The notes under the pieces: generated by a model | What the model saw: the letters and a program-made list of their open reading frames with translations, nothing else | Databases searched by the model: none | What the model was told of the DNA's origin: nothing | Part shown: positions 17,304 to 24,835 of the stretch, piece by piece | Layout: each line of letters starts with the position of its first letter | How positions within the stretch are numbered: position 1 is the stretch's first letter | Program-made: the position numbers and the translations under genes | NCBI GenBank assembly: GCA_910583725.1 | Contig: CAJTXZ010000015.1 | Span: forward strand, 6,970-70,969 | Source: an uncultured Vampirovibrio sp. | GTDB taxonomy: Bacteria > Cyanobacteriota > Vampirovibrionia > Gastranaerophilales > Gastranaerophilaceae | Direction of reading: 5' to 3' | DNA length: 64,000 bases

Positions 17304-18608
17304 ATGATTAATAAAACAAATGTAAAATTAAAATTTAAAAATATAATTAAAATAACACTTCTAATAATAATCTCAATGCTAACATTCTGCTTCATTATGA
17401 AAAACTTTTTCCCTGCTGAATGGTCTTTCATTACTCCGCATAAACAAGGAGACTTTGTGAGGGTGGGGAATGCCAATTTTACAGAACATATTGGAGAACC
17501 TATTCTATTTAATAATAAAGTCATATGTCTTGGTGTAGAAAATAGTGAATACTATGATTTAAAAACAAGAAAATTTTATCCAATAAGTCACAATGGTTTT
17601 GTTGCAAACAACTGGCGTGCTTTTATATTAAAAAATGACAAGTTGATACGATTTGGTAATTATAATAACAAATCTGTTATGTCTGTTTTTGATTTAAATA
17701 CATTTAAGCTATTAAAAAAAAGCAAAAACAATTGTTAAAAGAAAAACATTCTGTCCTGTTAAATTAAAAAATGATAATGTGATTTTAATTGGTGGTGAAA
17801 CTGGAGATGGATATTCCACAAATGAAACCGAAATTTATAATCCCTATACTAATCAAGTTAGAAAAGGTCCCAATATGATAACGGGACGAAAAGAACATAA
17901 GGCGGCACTACTTAATAATGGGAAGGTATTCATTATTGGCGGTAGGTATTCAGATAAATTAAAGAAAGTTGATTTGAAATCTACAGAATTTTATAACCCT
18001 AAAACAAATGAATTTGAAAAAGGCCCTGATTTACCTGTAACACTTTCATATATAAGAGATATTATTCAAGATAAAAAAATGATGTCTATATCTTTGCCTG
18101 CACCTTTATTGAAGAAACAAATTGTGAACAGCGTATTTACAAACTTGCAAATAATTCTAATACTATTGAGTTTATTACCAAATTTTACCCATATGGTAAT
18201 ATGTTTAAATTAAAATCTGGCAAATTAATTGCAGCTGTTGCAAGTGATTCTAGCCATAAATCTTCAACTCTAGCAGCTATTTTTGATACACAGACCGATA
18301 AACTCGAGACGTACCGGCTTGATTTTCCATTGGATTTTTATACCGAAACAATTTTACTGCCTGATGACACCCTTTTGTTTATTGGCGGTTCATCAGGTTT
18401 TGGAATAGGTTTTAAGCAATATAAAATGGCAAAGATATATGATCTAAAAACAAATGAACTTAAAACCTTAAAAACAAAACCTAATTTTTCCAGAAATGGT
18501 CATAGTAAAGCAATTTTATTGCTAGACGGAAATGTGTTAATTGGTGGTGGCAGTAAAGATGAGAAAAAACCATATACAACTGAAGTTTATCTGTTTAATA
18601 GTCCGTAG
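17304..18608 (+). pseudogene. Kelch-repeat membrane protein, broken by two poly(A) frameshifts
   Basis: Reads as a paralogue of the gene at 13655 (shared NFFPAEWSFITPHKQGDF after the membrane segment, shared C-terminal FIGGSSGFG and RNGHS blades) but in three pieces. Frame is lost within a run of eight A at 17714-17721, where the first piece ends at 17738, and is regained within a run of seven A at 18073-18079. Translating across both runs restores an almost full-length protein, including a segment aligning with CTYVDEYKCEERIYKL of the intact gene. It may be a decayed gene, a slippage-controlled on/off gene, or a homopolymer sequencing error. Confidence 0.8.
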
Positions 18609-18757
18609 GTTGGGTTTTAACCCAACATTACTAAAATCAATTCTATCCTTTAAATTTTTCATACCACACCTGTTTTATCCTGAATACAAATGATGATTAA
18701 AACAATTATTACACGGTTTTATTATTTATTGGGTTACGCTTCGCTAACCCAACCTAC
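18601..18757. repeat. Palindromic repeat element, copy 2
   Basis: Diverged direct copy of 12866-13026: GTAGGTTGGGTTTTAACCCAACATTACTAAAATCA at the left (quoted blocks shared with copy 1 are the first 12 and the AACCCAACA), TTTTATCCTGAATACAAAT in the middle, GTTACGCTTCGCTAACCCA at the right. It supplies the stop codon both of the Kelch copy to its left (TAG at 18606-18608) and of the minus-strand gene to its right (TAG at 18746-18744). Confidence 0.7.
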
Positions 18758-19004
18758 CTGTTTGTAATTCACTCATGGGTTTATTTCCTAAAGTATCCAT
18801 TATCCTTGCATCTAAATCATCACTCTTTGTGGCTGTATTTTTATTATATTCTATTTTACCTTCGTTTTTAAGATATTCTATAGTGTTTTTATTAACAGAA
18901 ACATTATTACTTTGTGTCCTATACATATATTCAATAACAGTTCTTGCATATTCAAGATCTTCTTCTTGCTTATTTGATAATATTGCATTTGTAGCGTTAT
19001 CCAT
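18744..19004 (-). CDS. Small hypothetical protein
   Basis: Protein of 86 residues, hydrophilic and mostly helical, with no recognised motif (contains ARTVIEYMYRTQ and EYLKNEGKIEY). I start at the ATG at 19004, which has GGGGGC 5 bases upstream; an ATG four codons earlier lacks a ribosome site. The last residues (GRLG) and stop come from the palindromic repeat, exactly as in the gene ending at 13013. The original C-terminus may therefore have been replaced. Confidence 0.5.
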   Translation of the reverse strand: MDNATNAILSNKQEEDLEYARTVIEYMYRTQSNNVSVNKNTIEYLKNEGKIEYNKNTATKSDDLDARIMDTLGNKPMSELQTGRLG

Positions 19005-19083
19005 AATTGCCCCCATAATTATTTCTTAATTCTTTTATTTATTTGGTGTATATATTTCAAAATTACTTGTTCCGTTTAATCCA

Positions 19084-19254
19084 TTAGGAGAATATATTAA
19101 CTCTCTCAAAATGCCCTTCATTTTCAAAATTAAAAGCACAAGCCCTTGTTACAAATATTACTAAAAATAATATTACAAATAATAATAAACTCTTTTTACT
19201 CTTCAAAATTACTTTATTAACCAAGTAACCTTTATTTTCCCTTTCCCCCATCAT
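19084..19254 (-). CDS. Small single-pass membrane protein, possibly frameshifted
   Basis: About 56 residues with one strong membrane segment (SLLLFVILFLVIFVTRACAF) after a basic start. ATG codons at 19254 and 19251 follow AAGGGGAG. Just before the stop, a one-base shift would let translation run on through a plausible sequence (SPNGLNGTSNFEIYT) to a stop near 19027, close to the start of the next small gene. So this may be a truncated form of a protein of about 75 residues. Function unknown. Confidence 0.4.
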   Translation of the reverse strand: MMGERENKGYLVNKVILKSKKSLLLFVILFLVIFVTRACAFNFENEGHFERVNIFS

Positions 19255-19591
19255 ACTCCCCTTAAACCCAATTTTCAACAAGTTGTACAAAAAGCAAAGC
19301 CCTAAGTCTAACCTGGCCAGCTATTGCACTAAATTATTTAAATTCTAATCTGCACCTAAATATTTCAAATCCTAATTCAAATCTCAAACAAAATAATAAC
19401 ATTGCTCAAACCCAGCCCGCAAATTACAGATTTTATGGAGAAAATGCATTGCCATCTTCTATCGCGTATTTTTATTTGCAGTCCACTTGCCCCCAAAAAT
19501 AGGCACGAACAAATTATTTCTTGCCAAAATCCTGCAAAAATCATAATTTTGAAGTATTATCTGATATTCAAAGTATAATATAATTTTTGCT
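19255..19591. other. Non-coding gap at the right edge of the accessory region
   Basis: No gene is seen. The gap holds direct repeat copy B (19432-19482) and, just before the kinase gene, a TATAAT-like box near 19578. The rest is AT-rich with no clear hairpin. Confidence 0.5.
19432..19482 (+). repeat. Direct repeat copy B bounding the accessory region
   Basis: TTTATGGAGAAAATG (19432-19446) plus ATTTTTATTTGCAGT (19468-19482), matching copy A at 12724-12776. The bases between the two blocks differ and do not form the strong hairpin of copy A. Confidence 0.6.
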
Positions 19592-20116
19592 ATGAAAAAA
19601 ATAATCGTGATATCAGGAAAACAGTACTCAGGAAAAGATACTCTAGCAAAACTTTTGCTTAATGAATTTGAAAGCTTTAAAAGAATTGGCATAGGCGATG
19701 CCATAAAACTAATGTATGCAAAAAACAATAGTTTAACGTTTGATGAAATAGAAAACAATAAATCAAAATTTAGAACAGATCTTATAAGGCTTGGTGACTG
19801 GGGTAGAAAACAAAATCCTGATTTTTGGCTGAATGAAATTCTGAATATGAACACTGATATAATTGTACCTGATTTGCGCCTTGAGCATGAACTAGATGTT
19901 TTCAAAGCTAATAATGCCTTTATGATTAGGGTTGAAGCCGCATTGGATGCCCGCAAAGCACGCGGTATCATTACAAATGAAAATGATTTAACAGAAACTG
20001 CTCTTGATAATTATGATGGCTGGAATTATAAGATAGACAATAGTTTTGATTTTGAAACATTAAAAAATAACGCCGCACCATTGATTGCAGCCATAAAAGG
20101 GTATTTTGTACCTTAG
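19592..20116 (+). CDS. P-loop (deoxy)nucleotide or phosphomevalonate kinase-like protein
   Basis: Protein of 174 residues with an N-terminal phosphate-binding loop GKQYSGKDTLAKLL, where Asp replaces the usual Ser/Thr after Lys. This GKD form is seen in dNMP kinases and animal-type phosphomevalonate kinases. Further family-like segments are RLGDWGRKQNPDFW and VPDLRLEHELDVF. No mevalonate gene is nearby, so a nucleotide substrate seems more likely, but sequence alone does not decide. Its stop abuts the stop of the convergent uridine kinase-like gene with no gap. Confidence 0.65.
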   Translation: MKKIIVISGKQYSGKDTLAKLLLNEFESFKRIGIGDAIKLMYAKNNSLTFDEIENNKSKFRTDLIRLGDWGRKQNPDFWLNEILNMNTDIIVPDLRLEHELDVFKANNAFMIRVEAALDARKARGIITNENDLTETALDNYDGWNYKIDNSFDFETLKNNAAPLIAAIKGYFVP

Positions 20117-20977
20117 TTATTCTTCCAAAAAACTGTTTGTTGCAAGGTTTATATATTCAATCAGCTTTGAAAAATAATCCAAATCGCATTCGCCGCTTGC
20201 AATGATATCGCAGTCTTTTCTTGCAGGCTGAATATACTTTTCACCAGACCTTAACACATATTCCCAGTGCTTATGAGCATTTTCTTTATCTTGATTGCGG
20301 CTTTTAGCACGGTTTATAAACCGTTTTTTTCTTATTTTATTATCAATTTCTACATAAATTTTAATGTCAAAAAGACTTTTAACGGGCTCAAACATAGTGG
20401 CCATGCCTTCAATTACAATTACCTTGTTACTTTTAACAGGGAGTGCTGATGGAATACTTACTCCTGTGCCGTTTACGAGGTATTTGGGTGCTAAAATATC
20501 GCACCCTTGCTTTAAATCAAGGAGGTTTTTTGCCATCAAATCAAGCTGGAAATTTTCAGGCGCATCAACGTCATAGCCAGCATCCCTGAGCTTGTCAAAA
20601 TCGCCGTATTCTTTAATTAAATGGGAAATATCCCTAAAATAATTATCTGCATTTAAAATAGTAACCGGCAGATTTAGCCTTTCTGTGTTTCTTGAAATTT
20701 CATTGCAAATGGTTGACTTGCCTGAGGCTGATTCTCCTGTTATTCCGATTAAAATTCTTTCCTTGGGTTTGCTTATTAATCTTTCTAAAAATTCTTCAAG
20801 GAAATTATCTTTAACACCTGTGAACAAATTTTGCCCGGTTTTTTTATCCCAGTTTATTATCTGTTTAAACTTTGTCTTCAAATAAAACGCCAAAAATTCT
20901 CTGCCCATGCGGGTTTCAAAATTAGGTTTTTGAATTTTGTCTTTAGCGCAATTTATATCTTTAAGTAAACTATTCAT
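20117..20977 (-). CDS. Uridine kinase / phosphoribulokinase family P-loop kinase
   Basis: Protein of 286 residues. Walker A is GITGESASGKST near residue 79, followed by ILNADNYFRD, the Asp-containing stretch typical of uridine kinases, and VIVIEGMATMFEPV as Walker B region. A helical N-terminal extension of about 70 residues is not part of the standard enzyme. The family phosphorylates uridine/cytidine, pantothenate or ribulose phosphate; the Udk-like middle favours a nucleoside. It follows rnpA on the same strand after 18 bases, the place usually held by yidD/yidC. Confidence 0.75.
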   Translation of the reverse strand: MNSLLKDINCAKDKIQKPNFETRMGREFLAFYLKTKFKQIINWDKKTGQNLFTGVKDNFLEEFLERLISKPKERILIGITGESASGKSTICNEISRNTERLNLPVTILNADNYFRDISHLIKEYGDFDKLRDAGYDVDAPENFQLDLMAKNLLDLKQGCDILAPKYLVNGTGVSIPSALPVKSNKVIVIEGMATMFEPVKSLFDIKIYVEIDNKIRKKRFINRAKSRNQDKENAHKHWEYVLRSGEKYIQPARKDCDIIASGECDLDYFSKLIEYINLATNSFLEE

Positions 20978-20995
20978 TATAGATGTATAATACCC

Positions 20996-21364
20996 CTAAA
21001 TAAATTTATTTGCTAATTTATTTATAAGTTTTGTAACACTTTTTTTGGTTTTTTCAAAATCCAAATTCAAACTTTCATCTTTTGCTACATAAATTAAGCT
21101 TTGAAATAATTTGCAAGACTCAATTTCCTTGTTTTTAAACGAAAGTCTGACAGCTTCTCTTGCAAGTCTTTTGATTCTGTTTCTTTTGACAGCCCTTTTA
21201 TGGATTTTTTTGCTTACCACAAAGCCTATCTTGGTTTCAAATTCAGGGTTTTCTTTGTTTCTGCCTGCATATAATACAAAAAACTCATCTGAGACAACTC
21301 TTTTTTGTGAATAAGTTGCCTTGAATGATGAGTTTGATTTAAGTCTGTTTTGCTTTTTAAGCAC
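20996..21364 (-). CDS. rnpA: Ribonuclease P protein component RnpA
   Basis: Small basic protein of 122 residues that binds RNase P RNA and helps mature tRNA 5' ends. Diagnostic are FKATYSQKR near the start, IGFVVSKKIHKRAVKRNRIKR (the RNR signature region) in the middle, and the basic helix after it. The start is GTG and lies inside rpmH, giving an 8-base overlap, so the pair is translationally linked. Shared promoter upstream of rpmH. Confidence 0.93.
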   Translation of the reverse strand: MLKKQNRLKSNSSFKATYSQKRVVSDEFFVLYAGRNKENPEFETKIGFVVSKKIHKRAVKRNRIKRLAREAVRLSFKNKEIESCKLFQSLIYVAKDESLNLDFEKTKKSVTKLINKLANKFI

Positions 21365-21509
21365 GTTTCTTTGCAGAAATTGCCAAGCTGTGACGACCTT
21401 TTGCGCGCCTTCTGTTCAGGGTTTTTTGCCCTTGGGCTGTGGCCATTCTTGCCCTAAAGCCGCTTACTTTCTGTCTTTTTCTTTTTGTGCCTTCAAGTGT
21501 ACGACGCAT
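21357..21509 (-). CDS. rpmH: 50S ribosomal protein L34
   Basis: Fifty-residue, Arg/Lys-rich protein: MRRTLEGTKRKRQKVSGFRA at the N-terminus, then ARMATAQGQKTLNRRRAKGR and a basic tail ending SAKKRA. This is the standard L34 pattern. ATG start with AAGGAGA 6 bases upstream. It overlaps rnpA, as in many bacteria. Expressed from the strong promoter at 21549-21577. Confidence 0.96.
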   Translation of the reverse strand: MRRTLEGTKRKRQKVSGFRARMATAQGQKTLNRRRAKGRHSLAISAKKRA

Positions 21510-21548
21510 TATTTTCTCCTTGACATTTTTCTATTATCGGTATGAAAT

Positions 21549-21577
21549 ATAATAGTTTAGACATACTAAAGTGTCAA
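21549..21577 (-). promoter_or_regulatory. Sigma-70 type promoter of rpmH-rnpA
   Basis: On the minus strand TTGACA (21577-21572) and TATTAT (21554-21549) are separated by 17 bases, close to consensus, about 40 bases from the rpmH ATG. It lies within the possible N-terminal extension of proC, which argues for the later proC start. Confidence 0.75.
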
Positions 21578-21604
21578 GTTTGGCATACGGGAGAAATGAA
21601 TAAA

Positions 21605-22414
21605 ATGGATATGACGGAACAAAAAATCGGTTTTATAGGTCTAGGAAGAATGGCCACAGCTATAATTAACGGCATTATTAAAAGCGGTTTTATGAAAAAA
21701 GAAAACATTATAGGTTTTGATGTAAATAAAGATACAATGAAATGTGCTTCAAAAAACTTAACAATTGAAACTGCTTCTAATATTGAAGAATTAATGGCAA
21801 AAACCTCTATTGTTTTGCTAGCTACAAAACCATTTGTAATCAAAGAAGTGCTTGATGAAATAAAAGACAAGGTGAGAAATCATCTCTTGATTTCAATTCT
21901 TGCCGGTGTTTCTCTTAAGGTTTATGAAGAGGCTCTGCCAAATACAAGAGTGGTAAGAGTCATGCCAAATACTCCGGCGCTTATTTCAGAAGGCATGAGC
22001 GCAGTATGTAAGGGTCAATTTGCCCATGACTATGATGCGGAGTTTGTATATAATTTGTTCTCAAACCTTGGAAAAGCCATATATATTGAGGAAAAAGATA
22101 TCGATATAGTGACCGCAATATCAGGCTCAGGCCCAGCATTTTATTATTACATTATTGAAAAAATCGCAAAAGCTGGAGAAACGCTCGGTCTTGATTATTT
22201 GACAGCCCTGAGACTTTCAGCCCAGACTGCACTGGGTTCAGCAAAAATGCTTTTTGAAACACCGGATACCCCGGATGAACTTATTCGTGCCGTAACAACA
22301 CCCGGTGGCTGTACAGAGGTTGGAAATAATGTTTTAAATAATTCCAATATTGATGAAATTCTTTTTAAGACAATAAAAAGAACTATGGAAAAAGCAAAAA
22401 AATTAGGTGATTAA
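21605..22414 (+). CDS. proC: Pyrroline-5-carboxylate reductase
   Basis: NAD(P)H-dependent last step of proline synthesis. The nucleotide-binding fold opens with IGFIGLGRMATAII; VRVMPNTPALISEGMSAV and ISGSGPAFYYYIIEK are the family signatures, and AVTTPGGCTEVG is the conserved C-terminal motif. Start is not certain: GGGAG ends 11 bases before the ATG at 21605, while an ATG at 21596 is too close to it. From 21605 the protein has 269 residues, the usual size. Followed by a terminator. Confidence 0.93.
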   Translation: MDMTEQKIGFIGLGRMATAIINGIIKSGFMKKENIIGFDVNKDTMKCASKNLTIETASNIEELMAKTSIVLLATKPFVIKEVLDEIKDKVRNHLLISILAGVSLKVYEEALPNTRVVRVMPNTPALISEGMSAVCKGQFAHDYDAEFVYNLFSNLGKAIYIEEKDIDIVTAISGSGPAFYYYIIEKIAKAGETLGLDYLTALRLSAQTALGSAKMLFETPDTPDELIRAVTTPGGCTEVGNNVLNNSNIDEILFKTIKRTMEKAKKLGD

Positions 22415-22426
22415 ACACCCCTAAGG

Positions 22427-22454
22427 TAAAAACGCCCTTGACGGGCTGTTTTGT
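22427..22454 (+). terminator. Terminator of proC
   Basis: AAAACGCCC and GGGCTGTTTT form a stem with one bulge around TTGAC, with T residues in the 3' arm. It begins 13 bases after the proC stop. Confidence 0.6.
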
Positions 22455-22527
22455 ATCACTTGAAACCATTACAGCTTGTTGGTAACTTTTTACTATAATC
22501 TTTTGTTTAATTTTTTAAAAAAAGTTC

Positions 22528-22555
22528 TTGAAAAAAAATTTAAGATTGATATAAT
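22528..22555 (+). promoter_or_regulatory. Promoter of the candidate small RNA
   Basis: TTGAAA (22528-22533), 16-base spacer, TATAAT (22550-22555, perfect -10). The predicted start, about 22561-22563, coincides with the first base of a 16-bp hairpin. Confidence 0.7.
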
Positions 22556-22560
22556 ATTTA

Positions 22561-22715
22561 TTGAAGGTACCGGTTACCACCGCCAATGCCTAACCGGTAT
22601 TTTCAAGACGGGGCGCAAGCTTTGGCACCTCCACCACCCCGCCAGAGTTTGCATCAGACCTCGTCAAATGTAAAGGCGTTCCTCCACCCGGGACGCCTTT
22701 ACGCTATATTTATTT
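22561..22715 (+). ncRNA. Candidate structured small RNA with C-rich loops
   Basis: About 150 bases, GC-rich against an AT-rich background, between convergent genes. Hairpin 1: 22561-22576 pairs with 22591-22606 over 16 bp (two G-U), loop CCACCGCCAATGCC. Hairpin 2: CGGGG (22609-22613) with CCCCG (22637-22641), loop containing CACCTCCACC. Hairpin 3: GTAAAGGCGT (22670-22679) with ACGCCTTTAC (22693-22702), loop TCCTCCACCCGGG, probably the terminator. The CCTCC loops are complementary to ribosome-binding sites. It did not look to me like SRP RNA, tmRNA, RNase P RNA or a riboswitch, but I could not search Rfam. A 65-codon reading frame over it is unconvincing. Confidence 0.65.
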
Positions 22716-22968
22716 CAAATTTATAAAATTGTATTTTAAGAAGCTTTTAAAGCAAAAACCTAAAGAAAAAACAACAGGCCCCATTTTTAATTTTGTGTCT
22801 GGAATGAAAATAAAATAGAAAATATTTAATAGCTGTATTTAAAATTCACTTGCTCTATTTTTGCAAATTTTTCAATCTTGTAAAATAAAATCCGCCAAGA
22901 AGAATATAGAATTTTAAAATTGTAAAACCGACCATCTTGATTAACAGCGCATGTAGCTTATTTTATAA

Positions 22969-23976
22969 CTATCTTTTTGACCTTGAAAGTGCAAAGTCTA
23001 CCTTATCAAGTTTTTTCCTTCTTGAAGAATCTAGGAGTATTGCTTCAGCATCTTCTAACACCTTTGTAATAATATAGCCGTTTTCCCCATCAGACCTTGG
23101 TGCTTTACCTGTTTTAACAGAATTTATAAAATGCTGGCACTCAAGTTTTAATGGCTCTATTTCAAGGTAATCAAAAATTTCAATACTTTTTTGCGCAGGT
23201 GTTTTATTATCAAAAACCTGTAGTTTATTTTCCATTAAAGTATCATCTAGAATTGCAGTAGCTTTTTCACCATGTACAAGCAGGCTTACCCTCTTTTGCG
23301 GATGAATCCAGCTGTCTGAAACATGAGCTATAATTTCACCCTCAAATTCAATTGTTAAGTGTGTAATATCATAAATATTAGCATCCTCACTGCAGCAGCC
23401 TGTTGCGCTTAAAACCTTAACCGGATTTTTGCCTAAAACATGTGCAATCATTGAAACATCATGCGGTGCTAAATCCCACATTACACTTCTGTCATTCTTA
23501 AAATAATTAATATTCAGCCTGTCGCTTTGAACATATTTTATTTTGCCTAAAACCCCCTCTGCTATAAGCATTTGGAGTCTGTTTACAGCAGGATGGTATA
23601 ATAAAAGATGCCCTACCATTAAAATTAAATTTTTAGAATCCGCAATCTTTTTTAATTCATAAGCCTCGTTTGCTACAGTTGAAATGGGTTTTTCAACATA
23701 AACATGCTTTCCTTTTTCTAAAACTTTTTTAACAATTCCAAAATGTGTATGGCTAGGTGTTACAACGCATATGGCTTCAATATCTTTGTTGTTTAATAAA
23801 TCTTCAAAATTATTTGTAACGTTCACATTCGGGTAATTTTTTTGAATCATCTCGATATTGTCCTTATCAATATCGCAGACGGTATTTAATGCATTAAGAT
23901 TGTAAAAATTTCTTACAATGTTTCTTCCCCATATGCCGCAGCCAATTACACCTATATTTCTTTTTTCTTTTTCCAT
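22969..23976 (-). CDS. Gfo/Idh/MocA family NAD(P)-dependent sugar dehydrogenase
   Basis: Protein of 335 residues. N-terminal Rossmann fold IGVIGCGIWGRNIVRN, then VVTPSHTHFGIV and HVYVEKPIS; the EKP lysine is the conserved catalytic/structural residue of the family, and WDLAPHDVSM supplies the catalytic His region. It resembles enzymes that oxidise UDP-linked amino sugars (WbpB-like) for surface polysaccharides, which would suit the divergent glycosyltransferase gene at 24095, but the substrate is inferred. Confidence 0.85.
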   Translation of the reverse strand: MEKEKRNIGVIGCGIWGRNIVRNFYNLNALNTVCDIDKDNIEMIQKNYPNVNVTNNFEDLLNNKDIEAICVVTPSHTHFGIVKKVLEKGKHVYVEKPISTVANEAYELKKIADSKNLILMVGHLLLYHPAVNRLQMLIAEGVLGKIKYVQSDRLNINYFKNDRSVMWDLAPHDVSMIAHVLGKNPVKVLSATGCCSEDANIYDITHLTIEFEGEIIAHVSDSWIHPQKRVSLLVHGEKATAILDDTLMENKLQVFDNKTPAQKSIEIFDYLEIEPLKLECQHFINSVKTGKAPRSDGENGYIITKVLEDAEAILLDSSRRKKLDKVDFALSRSKR

Positions 23977-24094
23977 AATAATTTTGCCTTGAATTTATTT
24001 AATAATCAGACTTTTCCGTGATTTTTCTTTCTCTAATTGTATAAAATAATCATTTAAAGTCAATGTTTAAAAGTTTTGTGATATTATAATAATT

Positions 24095-24829
24095 ATGATG
24101 GAAATTGCTAGTATTCAAGGTTTTAAAATAAATCTCTTAAAATATACCGAAGCGCTGAATTTTGTTAAAACTTCGCTTGACAACGGTGAAAATATTCAAA
24201 TTGTTACAATTAACCCCGAAATGATAGAAACAGCAAAGAGAAATCCTGATTTTGCCGATGTTTTAAAATTCTCTGAGCTTGTTATTCCGGATAGTTTTGG
24301 AATTAAACTGGCCCTTGCTTTTAAGGGAATTAAACAGGAACAGATACGAGGTGTTGACTTTGCAGCAAGCCTGATAGAACTTGCAGATAAATATGGTTAC
24401 AAGCTTGCTCTTATTGGGGCAAAACCTGAAGTTAACAATAAATTAACAGAGATTCTAAAAGAAAAATATCCTGCCTTAAACATTGTTTTTAGTCATGACG
24501 GCTATTTTTCTGATGATACTCAAATGATTGAAGAAATTAAAAATTCTGGTGCTAACCTTGTTTTGACTGCACTTGGTGCCCCAAAACAGGAATTTTTTAA
24601 TGCAAAATTAAAAAGCACATTGCAGGGTGTGGCTTCCATTGGTCTTGGCGGAACATTTGATGTAATGGCAGGCTGTGTTGCAGAAGCTCCTGAAATATAT
24701 AGAAAACTGGGGCTTGAATGGCTGTATAGAACAGTTAAACAACCTGAAAGATTTAAAAGAATATTTCCAACTTTGCCATTATTCCTTTTTCACAGTATAA
24801 TGGAAGCATTAAAGAAGAGTAAAGAGTGA
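24095..24829 (+). CDS. WecG/TagA/CpsF family glycosyltransferase
   Basis: Protein of 244 residues with the family pattern: TINPEMIETAKRNPDF, then PDSFGIKLALAF, RGVDFAASL, TALGAPKQEFF and GLGGTFDVMAG, and the C-terminal LGLEWLYRTVKQPERF. These enzymes transfer N-acetylmannosamine-type sugars onto lipid carriers for surface polymers. Two adjacent ATG codons (24095, 24098) are possible starts. First gene of a tight run through tktN, tktC, ftsE, ftsX and the HDOD gene. Confidence 0.88.
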   Translation: MMEIASIQGFKINLLKYTEALNFVKTSLDNGENIQIVTINPEMIETAKRNPDFADVLKFSELVIPDSFGIKLALAFKGIKQEQIRGVDFAASLIELADKYGYKLALIGAKPEVNNKLTEILKEKYPALNIVFSHDGYFSDDTQMIEEIKNSGANLVLTALGAPKQEFFNAKLKSTLQGVASIGLGGTFDVMAGCVAEAPEIYRKLGLEWLYRTVKQPERFKRIFPTLPLFLFHSIMEALKKSKE

Positions 24830-24835
24830 TTGCAG

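Noticed and set aside
22476..22673. 65-codon frame downstream of proC
   Set aside because: It runs through the hairpins of the candidate small RNA and has no ribosome site.
22561..22715. SRP RNA, 6S RNA or riboswitch
   Set aside because: I could not find the GGAA-tetraloop/GCAG domain of SRP RNA, the long open bubble of 6S RNA or a known aptamer core; left as an unassigned RNA.
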